DNA of 64,000 nt, from NCBI GenBank assembly GCA_963681505.1, contig OY811990.1, positions 1,423,350 to 1,487,349 on the forward strand. Direction: 5' to 3'. A model generated the notes under the pieces. That model did not search any database, had not been told where the DNA came from, and was given only the letters and a program-made list of their open reading frames with translations. The DNA is from Eunapius fragilis (Eukaryota > Porifera > Demospongiae > Spongillida > Spongillidae). The stretch's first letter is position 1. Each line of letters starts with the position of its first letter. Shown here in pieces: positions 55,163-64,000 of the stretch. Both the position numbers and the translations under genes were made by a program.

Positions 55163-55771
55163 ATGGATTTATCAGAACATGATTTGAGACAGATGGAGGT
55201 AGATCAAGATAGTGATGCAGGAGAAGACGGCGGTGCAAGGGGAGACGGCGGTGCAAGGGGAGACGGCGATGCAGGGGGAGACGGCGGTGCAAGGGGAGAC
55301 GGCGATGCAGGGGGAGACGGTGGTCCAAGGGAAGACGGTGATGCAAGGGGAGAAGGCGATGCAAGGGGAGACGGCGGTGCAGGGGGAGACGGCGGTGCAA
55401 GGGGAGACGGTGGCCCAAGGGGAGACGGCGGTGCTAGGGAAGACGGTGGCGGAGAAGGTGATGTAAGACTAAGATGGGGAGGTGCACGTGGACGCGGAGG
55501 ACACGAAGATGGACTCGGAGCTCGAGGTGGACGCGGAGCTCGAGATGGACGCGGAGCTCGAGATGGACGCGGAGCTCGAGGTGGACGCGGAGCTCGAGGT
55601 GGACGTGGAGCTCGAGGAGGACGCGGAGCTCGAGGAGGACGCGGAGCTCGAGGTGGACGCGGAGCTCGAGATGGACGCGGAGCTCGAGATGGACGCGGAT
55701 ATGGACGTCGAGGGGGAGGAAGAGGAAACTTTTTTTCTGATGTGATACATGTGTACAATTATTATTATTAA
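55163..55771 (+). CDS. Gly/Arg/Asp repeat protein, unknown
   Basis: A 202-codon frame starting M-D-L-S-E-H-D-L-R-Q-M-E-V. About 15 acidic hexapeptide units follow (G-A-R-G-D-G, D-A-G-G-D-G), then some 14 basic units (G-A-R-G-G-R, G-A-R-D-G-R) and a short non-repeat end G-N-F-F-S-D-V. RGG-like tracts often bind RNA. A non-repetitive start and end plus a TATA box at the right distance argue that it is expressed, but an 18-bp repeat can create such an ORF by itself and no homology was recognised. It could be an accessory gene of the Helitron or a host gene. Confidence 0.4.
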   Translation: MDLSEHDLRQMEVDQDSDAGEDGGARGDGGARGDGDAGGDGGARGDGDAGGDGGPREDGDARGEGDARGDGGAGGDGGARGDGGPRGDGGAREDGGGEGDVRLRWGGARGRGGHEDGLGARGGRGARDGRGARDGRGARGGRGARGGRGARGGRGARGGRGARGGRGARDGRGARDGRGYGRRGGGRGNFFSDVIHVYNYYY

Positions 55772-56221
55772 ATGTTACATGTTTGCGCGTCTTTGCAGCT
55801 TCATGATGTTACAGTGAAAATCCATGCAGCTTTAACAGGGTTATAGCGCATGTACTAGGCTGTGGAACAAATCCCTCATAGAAATGCTGACAAGAAAAAT
55901 TCTGTTTCACCTGCCTTTCGCCTCGACAGTCTAGCCTTACAGTGCGATAATGCTCATTACATGAGTCTGGGGACCCACTCTCTAGTGTATGTAATCGGTG
56001 ATGTAATCCATCCTCAGCAGGGTCTGGGCCCGGCTTTATGTTGGAGCCGAACTTTTCAAATTTGTCCGCTTCGTCACACTTTTTCCTCCGTGTCAGGCGG
56101 TCAGTGTAGTTACCCGCGATGATGGTTAAACTCCCTCTCACAGCTTGGCTGCTGCAAATGGACTACATCACACGCTGTAACATAATCGGCTACGTATACA
56201 TGTTTGAACAAAAATCTATGA
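55772..56221. other. No gene recognised
   Basis: Short ORFs on both strands (55809-56141) without motifs. Confidence 0.4.
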
Positions 56222-56518
56222 AACAAGTAGATAAAAAACATTCTCTATGAGAAAGTTGGTGGTATATAGGATTTGAAGGGCAATAGTGGTGTAAAAAGGA
56301 AGGAAACAAGGGTCTAATGATAAGGAAAAACGAAATAGTCCTATATTTAGCACACGGCTAATGTAACTAAACCCATCCTACTATGTGTGCTAAATATAGG
56401 ACTATTTCGTTTTTCCTTATCATTAGACCCTTGTTTCCTTCCTTTTTACACCACTATTGCCCTTCAAATCCTATATACCACCAACTTTCTCATAGAGAAT
56501 GTTTTTTATCTACTTGTT
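56222..56518. mobile_element. Foldback element family FB1, second member
   Basis: 56222-56355 and 56385-56518 are exact reverse complements (134 bp) with a 29-nt loop. Landmarks such as CATTCTCTATG, TTGGTGGTATATAGGA, GGTGTAAAAA and GAAATAG match the member at 24260, but many positions differ between the two members while pairing within each is perfect. Confidence 0.95.
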
Positions 56519-56557
56519 AACATAAAAAAGCTGTGCATGCAACATTTGTACAGCATA

Positions 56558-56618
56558 CTACTACCGCGTTTGGTTGGGTTTGTCACCCTACTACCTGCAT
56601 GACCAAACGCGGTAGTAG
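56558..56618. repeat. Perfect 17-bp hairpin
   Basis: CTACTACCGCGTTTGGT (56558-56574) and its complement (56602-56618), 27-nt loop that itself contains CCTACTACC. Possible remnant of a MITE. Confidence 0.8.
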
Positions 56619-56810
56619 GGCCCGACATACAGCAGGAATCTGCACAAAACCATTCACTTCACATGTAAAGCATACATGTTGTGTGTCTATTGGCTGATAT
56701 ATAAAAAGGCTTCCTTTTCCTTTTGCAACTGTATGAATATAATTGTTGTTGCAAGGGCTGAGAACTAGGTGAAATAAGAATAACTGCAACCATATCCTTC
56801 TCCCATATAG

Positions 56811-57615
56811 CTACTCCTTGTATGAACCCAAATCTCATGCACTAATGGAGTATAATGGTGGTCTTGAAAAAGCTATTCTTAGGGATAGTGAGCTTCTAAG
56901 TGAAGTAAATGATGCCTTTTGTAAGTCTCATCCATTGCTAGCTCAAAAGGTTGTTACTAGATCTGCCCATGCAGCAGTAAGTAAGATTGCGGCAGAGGCA
57001 TTGGTTTCTAAAGCAGTAAGTGTACGAAGAGCAAAAGCAGGGTCATTGCTAAAAACTATCCGTGAAATAAATGCAATGAAATTAGGAGAAAATGATATTT
57101 TAGTAGGGCATAGGTATCATACTGCTGGCTCTGAACCTAAATACTTTGTACACTTCCACAAAACAACTTGGGGCCATTCCAGTAGACCTCAATGGTAGGT
57201 GAGTAGTGTCAGAGGAGATAGGGGACAGAGATAAGGTTACCATGCGCCCCTTGAAATGGAAATGTACAAGTGAGTGTCGCAACCTCACTAGTGAAGAAGT
57301 AGCAATAGTGTTGAGGACAAAGTCACTGTTCCAAATGTCCATTGAAGATCTTCGAGCTGGGCTTGATGATCTTGATTCAGGGTGTGGTCATGTTCATACT
57401 GATATCACTTTGAAATTGCGATCTGGGATTATTGAACAGCTTGGGCATCCTATTAATTGTGAGCTTCCAGAATGCTCTAGTCCATTGCGGGTTATTAGGC
57501 AGCTTCACCTCACTTTCCTGTATTAAGGGCTTTCACTAGGCTGCTTTATAAAGCTCGCAAATGCCACATGAACATTTTGGCTATTGATTCAGCACTTTCT
57601 AGTGGAAGTATTGAT
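56811..57615 (+). pseudogene. Decayed second Helitron, 5' part of exon 2
   Basis: A conserved acceptor (TCCCATATAG) leads into S-L-Y-E-P-K-S-H and on, aligning with the intact exon 2 start over about 270 codons (for example R-S-A-H-A-A-V-S, R-Y-H-T-A-G-S-E-P, M-R-P-L-K-W-K-C-T, D-L-D-S-G-C-G-H-V-H). The frame breaks near 57135, near 57200 (a stop after N-G-R) and near 57500. Homology ends about 57615, before the Rep domain. Divergence from the intact copy is substantial, so this is an older insertion. Confidence 0.88.
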
Positions 57616-58437
57616 CAGCCTTGTACTGTTGCACATCAACTTGTTATAGCCACCATCAGGTACTTCTACTCTCACATTTATGTAGTGAAAAAATCAGACC
57701 TTCTGCCCACACTCATAACGCTGCAGACCCTGTCCACAGATATTACTCACCTGAAAACATATCCTTATCAATCTACGTGGTGCCATGTTATCCCAGATCT
57801 ACATGCAGCCATGTAGTTCACTTCCTGAGTTCCCACACTATCCATCTTTACTGGCTACACCTCCATGATTAGAATGGAGCATTTTCAAATTTGAATATGA
57901 GGCATCAATGAACATGATTATATTACACTGTAAAATAAACTTGTTACTACATGTCGAGTAGGGTAGCACGAGCGGAAATATCTTAGGTGGGGCACGAGCG
58001 GAGATGTCTCGGTACGGCAGAAAGATTCTTGTTCGTGAAAAAATGTTAGTAAACAATTATCCTGTTTACCTGCCTTACTCAGTGACGAGATTGTGATTGT
58101 CCTCTGGTTTTTGGGAGATGCCACTGGAATAATACTGTAGGCTGCGAATACACCGATGTATTAATATTGTAATACTAATATAAGATCAGTGACATGTTTG
58201 GAAGGTTGAATATCACCCTGGTGAGAGCCATAGCAAGGGCCATACTGGCTAGGACTGTGATCCCTATAATAATAATATGTTGGTGTGTATTATGTATATA
58301 TGCGTATTTGTGCTCCCTTCTGACTAAATGCATATATTAATAAATTATGCGTGGCATTTATAATAATATAAGATTCATTCAATTATAATTAGTGGTAAGA
58401 GATCACCAAGTGCCACTGCGGACACCCAATATACGAT
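57616..58437. other. No gene recognised
   Basis: AT-rich. Contains a near-duplicate GCACGAGCGGA-ATATCT / GCACGAGCGGAGATGTCT (57967 and 57994). Confidence 0.4.
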
Positions 58438-58683
58438 TTTTAGGCTCAGTGAATTTCAGCTTATTTTTGCCAGCCTTGTATGTGTCTGACATTGAATAGT
58501 GCAGCTAGAGTGCTCTGTGTCTCTCATTGAATAGGGCAGACTGCTCTGAATGTGGCTTGGTATGTACACGCTTACCAGTCCAGCCATACCGTTGCTGTAG
58601 TTAAAAGAGCACCATTTCCAGGCTTGTATCCATAATAGCCATCCAATCCAATCGTTGTGCCGCACCAAATTAAGGTAATCTAT
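58438..58683 (+). repeat. BEL/Pao LTR fragment
   Basis: Matches the second half of the LTR at 4785-5026 (TAGGCTCAGTGAATTTCAGC to TAATCTA) with small indels and substitutions. The first 150 bp of the LTR are missing and no internal sequence follows: the hAT copy starts at the next base. Confidence 0.9.
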
Positions 58684-59305
58684 AAGAGACTTAACATAAA
58701 ATGTAATTTGCGCTAGTGCCAGAGCGATGTTCAGGCCCTTGGCGGCCAGTGGATGGTGGTTGATTTTGAGTATTGCCTCGTGTGTGAGAAAATGCCCGTG
58801 CAATCATGTCAGAATCTAACTGGCCGCATGTTGTATCAATATACAGTCGTAAATGAATATATTTGCACTGCGTTTGTAATAATTGGGACAGTTCACATGA
58901 AAACGGCCCCTCGCGTATATATATATATATACGCGATAGGCGTGAACTGTCTCATATAGTTATTAAAATGATTCACTTTGAAATTGCTACATCTCCCGAA
59001 CGGTAAATGCTATTGACTTTCTATTTTCAAAACTTCATACTACATCATTTCTCTCTGCTAAAATCGATCTTGGGCTCTTTGATTAGCTTCGTGCCAGTGT
59101 TACAACGTCCGATACCCCTTGGGGTTCAAACCCACCATATTTTTCGGCAGGAAAATTTAATTCACTCCTAATTTGGTTTGTACGTAGAGGGATCATGTAC
59201 CTATTGATTTGTTCTGTTCGTTACTTTTTTCTTTATCCGTTACGGGGATACAACTGTGCAAAGTAACTGCATTTTTCCCGGTCGTTTCGCGCCATTTACC
59301 TATTA

Positions 59306-61502
59306 CACGGTGGTCCAGACGCGGACATTAAGTTGTATAATTAGAACGTATAGTTCTATTGCGGTATACGTAATCGTACATTCATATTTTCGTCGAAAAA
59401 AAACGGCTGTCTTTCCATGCTTATAGTTCTTTCGCACAACGACCAAATGCCAAAAGAATTATATGAACCTATTCACAAAGTAGTGCGATCATAAACTAAT
59501 TCAAATCCGCATAAAAAAGTACCCTCTTGATAAATCAGAAGTCCCGCGCATTGGTGTACCGTAAAGACAGCCATTTTGGTGACTTACTTGGAGAGTCCTT
59601 TTGCTTCCAATCCGCCAGAGGGTTCGAGCTGTCTTTATTAGCATACATTCAGTGGTCCAGGTACAGTCTCTTAAGCATGTTTTTTTTTGTGGCCATTGCT
59701 TTCTTGACCTCTCTTTTATGCCATCAAACCACACGAACCACTTGAATGGTGTGCCCACATAAATCAAGGATGTACGGTGACCTGTTATGCGATCTGAGCA
59801 GTCATTGCACAGTTTGTGGTTTCAAGATAAAGAAAGCAAAGGGAATAGTGATCGTTAAACGTGTATTTGACTGTGCTCCGCATGCAGTCTATTTGCAAAG
59901 GGCCTCCCAAATACTTTCTGTAGGCCATGTTACTGATCGATGGAACATGCTGTTAAGGCAATAAAAGCTAACTTGGTTTCAAGATGCATGGTAAAGGTTT
60001 ATGACTGGTCTAAGCATGCTGCCAACAATTGCAAGGTAAACATTGTAACCCCATCACCAGCCAAACACTTTACACATGCATATATATATTCATATGCAGG
60101 AGTGCACATCATACAGATAATGTTGCTGGACAAAGATAAGCAGGTATCCTGCAAAACAATCCATGGACATAGCACAAACCAAGAACCTTATCCAACACAT
60201 TGAGCAGATTGCCCCATAAAAACTCATCTCTTCCAACGAACATTCAGCAGTATCTGCCAACCAAGTCCTTTCTGTTGCTGAAATGCTGTTATGTGCCATG
60301 CCAGAAGACTCTTGATCAACCAATACAGCTGTCATGTGATACTTTGGTGTGTACAGGATGTTTGGTACAGCAATTAACAGCTTCTGCACAGACGTTCTGC
60401 CCTTTCTGTTCTCCACCACATCAACTGACGCCAGAGACCATCAAACCAGCATCACAGATGATACTAAGGTTGCTGCAAGATGTACTGGTGAAATGCATGA
60501 CATGCAAACGAGATGGGCATTCATTGGAAATCATGTCAACAGGGCACTACAGGTAGTAATTTATACAAACCTGTATCAAAATCTCCATTTCGTATACACA
60601 GACCTTTCGATCAGGGAATTTATGTATGCTTTCACTGCAGCCTTTCCAACAGTACGTCGAACAGTGAAAATGCACCTGCTTGAGGATCATGCTACAGAAC
60701 TAGTAGAGGCAACCAAAATGGGATTTGGCAGTATGGGCGAGCAAGGGGCTGAAGCCATCCATGCACAGTTTAATTCTCTGATGATGACTGACAGCTGCAT
60801 TCACAGTGTATCCAGTGATGATTCCATTCCTTGGTATGGGTACTGACCAGCTAGCAGAGAGCAAAGTTGGTCAACCCAGGACAGGTGATAGTGTGAAGTT
60901 TGAAGGTGAGGATGGATTCCAAACAAGGTGGAAAGGCTCAAAAGAGTCATGCAGGAGCATTTTCTGAACTTGTCACCAAAATTACGGTCTCTTCGACCTC
61001 CACAAGCCAAAATGAAAAAAAAACTGGTCCGTCATGAGCACACCGTACCATTAATTAAATGTATAACATGGCGGCAGTTTACAGGACTTTCGCGAGTGGT
61101 TTATCAAGCCACTAAAGCAATGGCCATCTAAGAAAATACAAAAATATTGTAGCTCGCCTTGTCTATGAAGTACACACAAAGGCTTTAGCCGTTCCCTCTG
61201 GCGGATAGTTCAGTCCAAGACCTTTTCTGAACCCTACCGCAATCGTATAGGCGAGTCTCCAGCAACAAATCCGAGCGCTAAGAAACTGTTATACCAAGTT
61301 GTTGACATCTTTTGGTAGAGCATGGAATGCTAATACTAACCTTATCTTTGTTATAAGTGCCACGTGAAACAGTAACAAAGTGCGAAGCCGTAAACAAAGG
61401 CATGTGGTAACTAAGGACTTAATGGTGTCGTTGCTAGGTAATTAGTAATTCATTGCAGGCGTAGGTTATTGTCCACCTTTTCAATGTAACGTAACCCCCG
61501 TG
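59306..61502 (+). mobile_element. 2.2-kb DNA transposon with ATTA target duplication
   Basis: The insertion is proved by the empty site in hAT copy 1. It is flanked by ATTA on both sides (59302-59305 and 61503-61506), and its ends CACGGTGGT / ACCCCCGTG are inverted repeats matching at 8 of 9 positions. A 4-bp duplication with CAC tips is reminiscent of Chapaev-type elements of the CMC group; assignment tentative. It carries a disrupted transposase. Confidence 0.85.
59746..61131 (+). pseudogene. Transposase with RAG1-like RING/zinc-finger N-domain, disrupted
   Basis: Fragments in different frames. At 60200-60556 is a RING-like finger (C-Y-V-P-C, L-S-C-D-T-L-V-C-T-G-C-L, C-P-F-C) followed about 35 residues later by a second finger start, V-K-C-M-T-C-K-R. 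This is the same arrangement as the N-terminal RING plus zinc finger of RAG1. At 60560-60780 the sequence is T-V-K-M-H-L-L-E-D-H then G-E-Q-G-A-E-A-I-H-A. At 60930-61030 it is R-L-K-R-V-M-Q-E-H and R-S-L-R-P-P, a typical end. The expected catalytic centre between RING and C-terminus is missing, so this is an internally deleted, non-autonomous copy. Confidence 0.6.
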
Positions 61503-61850
61503 ATTACGAGGACATGAAATGCAATTACATCCTGTTAAATAACTATGTCTCCGCCCATCTATACAAGTACGGCGTTTTCGCTTCTTGCAAACGTCTGGTT
61601 CTGTTCCCCTTCTTGGCTTCTTCAACATAGCGAGCAGAAACTAAAGATTCGTTATACGTGGATTCAGCTGCCATCAGCCTGCGCAACACGGTACGTACCG
61701 TAGGCCTACTAGTACGCGCATGCACGTAGAAATCGAGCGTGTTGGCCAGGGCCGGCGTTTTTATCCCGAAATGAAGGCGTGTCTGACCACGCCCATAAAT
61801 AAAAATAATGTGACAATAATTAATTTTTGATTGAAATTAATCAGCTGCTC

Positions 61851-63933
61851 ATGGCGAATCTCATCTCTTATCCAATAACATCCGAATTTCCAGATACTCC
61901 ACATCAGCCTCAACATTTTTCGTTCCCTAAGCGCTCTTTTGGTATAGTTATGAGATCTTTTCAGGCATTGTGGTTTTAATCATGCCCTTTTCCACTTCAC
62001 TACGATGAGGCACGCGATCTAGCGTTTCGTCATATATGCGTAAAAGATGAGGTCTAACACTAGAGCTGATCCTGCATTTGTAAGTTCTGCCGTTGAAATT
62101 TTATTGCCTAATTTCTAGGTTGTAAATATGTAGGTTACTAAAGGAGTTTCCAATTGGAAGGATGCATGGCACTTTGTCCTTTAGTAGCCATGAAGTCAGT
62201 GCCTGCCATCGAGAAGCAGTGGAGGTTTGTGTTACTCTACCAGCCACCTCGGTACATATTGGTGAGCAATTATCAACCCTGTTTGCGGAAGAAAATAAAA
62301 GTAATCGTACGATGATGATTAAAATACTGTCTTGCCTTCAGTTATTGTCCCGTCAAGGTTTAGCAATTAGGGGAGGGTGATGAGTGTGATTCAAATTTTA
62401 TCCAATTGTTCAAGGATTTGGGACAGGATGATGTCTGTATTATGGAATGGTTGAAAAAAGATGGACAAGTACACATCTCATGATATCCAAAATGAGCTCC
62501 TCAAAATTATGTCACATTATGTTTTGAGAGGCATTGCTGAACAAATTCAAAATTCTTCTTTTTTAACTGTGATGATTGATTAAACAACTGATGTCACTAA
62601 CCAGGAACAGGTAACAATTACTTTTAGAACGGTAGACAATGACTTGAGTGTTAAGGAAGAGTTTGTTGGGTTGTACAATGTGGATTCCATTACATCAGTC
62701 ACTATAACTGAAGTTATAAAGGATGCCATGTTAAGGTTAAATATTTCAATGTGCAAACTTCGTGGACAATGTTATGATGGCTGCAGCACAATGAGTGGAA
62801 CAAGGTCAGCAGGTGCTAAACGAATAATAGATGATGAACCAAGAGCAGTATATACACACACTGTTACGGTCACTCATTAAATTTAGCTGCAAGGGATGCC
62901 ATTAGGAACTCAAAGTTTATGAAGGATGCTTTAGATACAACTCACGAGATCGCAAAACTCATCAAGTTTCTCCAAGGTGTGAGGCAGTATTCAGAGCTAA
63001 CAGGCAGGGAAATGACAAGCTCACAGACAGTAGTTCCTGTGTAGGCATTAGGGTTCTTTGTCCAACAAATAGACAGTCAGAGCTGATTCTTTGTTCAGTG
63101 TGATAGAAAACTATACAATCCTCATGAACACTTGGGATGAAGCCACAAGAATAGCAAGAGACACGGAAACCAAAGCAAGGATCCTAGGAGTGCAAAGTCA
63201 AATGCAAAAGTTTAGTTTTGGTGTATACCTTGGTGAGATGATACTTAGGCACTCAGATAATCTCAGCAAAACATTGCAATCCAATACTATTTGTGCAGCT
63301 GAAGGAAAAAATGTAGCTGGCATGGTAGTACTTGAAAAGCTTAGAAGTAGTGAAGCATTTGATTTGTTTTGGCAAAAGTCACTGATAGTTCAGAAACTCA
63401 TGGTGTTGGAGAACCAGATCTGCCTCGTCCACATAAGATGCCTAAAAGGTATGAGGATGGCAATGCATTGTGTGAAATTCACAATAAACTTAAAGCATAT
63501 TATGAGGGAATTGATCTTGCCATTAATTGCATAAAGGATAGGTTTCAGCAGCCTGGGTATGCTGTTTATTGTCAGCTTGAGAACCTCCTATTGAAAGAAA
63601 ATGAAACAAATAGAGCAGTGCACCAACAATAATTGATTTAATTGAGTACTTTCTACCCTCACAAATGCTCAAAAAAGTCTACTCTCTCAAGTGGTCCTTG
63701 AAATGAAATTGCTATTAATAATGCCTGCTAAAAATGCTTCTTCAGAAAGATCTTATAGTGTTCTCAGAAGAGACAAGAACTACTGGAGAAATACGATGTG
63801 TCAACAGAGGTTGAACAATCTCATGGTCCTTCATGTTCATAAAGAGCTCACTAATAGTATCAAATTAGAAGACATTGCTAATGAATTTGTGGGTGATTCA
63901 CATCATAGAGTAAATTTATTTGGACAGGTTTAA
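61851..63933 (+). pseudogene. hAT transposase (ZMYM1/DUF4371-like), copy 2
   Basis: Collinear with copy 1 but extending to the C-terminus. TTF-like region (61851-62050, stop after A-L-W-F), 62161-62380, the catalytic region (62461-62880) with a stop codon where copy 1 has the catalytic-region Glu, R-G-Q-C-Y-D-G, then 63091-63632 (R-D-T-E-T-K-A-R-I, I-K-D-R-F-Q-Q-P-G-Y) and the hAT dimerisation domain with A-S-S-E-R-S-Y-S-V-L-R-R (63730-63870). Multiple stops and frameshifts make it non-functional. A non-autonomous relative could still be mobilised if a source copy exists elsewhere. Confidence 0.88.
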
Positions 63934-64000
63934 TTAATAACTTGACTGGATGCATAACATCATTTGATTGGAATGTGGCGTAATGATTACAGTGGTTATT

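Larger units (their letters stand above)
58684..63933 (+). mobile_element. hAT-family transposon copy 2, with nested insertion
   Basis: 58684-59305 matches 10184-10771, and 61503-62876 matches from 10768 onward to 12256. It extends further to the hAT C-terminal dimerisation domain (63933). A (TA)n expansion at about 58917 distinguishes the leader. Interrupted by the element at 59306-61502. Termini not identified. Confidence 0.75.

Noticed and set aside
55204-55758. 184-codon Pro/Arg ORF antisense to the GRG ORF
   Set aside because: Shadow of the repeat, no promoter or unique sequence.
59501-59767. 88-codon minus ORF inside the nested transposon
   Set aside because: No motif, opposite to the recognised transposase fragments.

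Overview
This is a eukaryotic, clearly metazoan window. It holds a BEL/Pao retrotransposon (a family known only from animals), GT-AG introns, phase-1 immunoglobulin exons, and long CA/GT and poly-C tracts. The 15-residue repeat near R-x-x-Y-(R/K)-A-(E/D)-P-E-K-K at the start of the Helitron proteins is a pattern I associate with demosponge genomes, so a sponge is my best guess, but this is inference. I saw no rRNA, tRNA or CRISPR array.

Layout. 1-5029: decayed BEL/Pao element, cut off on the left by the window edge, ending in a 3' LTR. 6334-7070: two exons of an RNF113/Cwc24-like splicing factor, with a MITE inserted exactly at a splice acceptor, followed by a 22-bp minisatellite that recurs in the opposite orientation at 8.4 kb. 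10184-12256: truncated hAT element carrying two back-to-back perfect palindromes. 13358-13406 and 40088-41963: a phase-consistent six-exon gene model for a transmembrane Ig-domain receptor with an ITIM-like cytoplasmic tyrosine motif. Its 26.7-kb first intron holds a unit bounded by CCCGGGTG inverted termini (14051-38834). Inside that unit, about 12.16 kb is present twice (14232-26395 and 26596-38753) on either side of exactly 200 Ns. This is most likely an unmerged contig overlap or allelic duplicate, so the real unit is probably about 12.4 kb. It contains several exon-like ORFs of unknown function, foldback elements and a higher-order tandem array.

42108-57615 is a Helitron neighbourhood: a broken first exon, then an apparently intact two-exon Helitron of about 2193 aa (N-terminal charged repeats, HUH Rep, Pif1-like helicase, C-terminal OTU protease) at 43933-50664, several VNTRs, a Gly/Arg/Asp-rich ORF with its own TATA box, a foldback element, and a decayed second Helitron fragment. 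58438-63933 is a nest: a BEL LTR fragment abutting a second hAT copy, itself interrupted by a 2.2-kb transposon with a 4-bp target duplication and a RING/zinc-finger N-domain resembling that of RAG1. The first hAT copy supplies the empty site.

Most unusual signal: three loci (26275-26296 minus strand, 42108-42129, 43266-43287) share a 9-bp-stem/4-nt-loop hairpin whose stem sequence differs at each locus but stays perfectly paired, each followed by a conserved block starting at ATGAATGTCATTAA. Two of these blocks lie directly ahead of Helitron first exons. Perfect pairing within copies that have diverged from each other also appears in a 130-134-bp-arm foldback family (24260, 36618, 56222).
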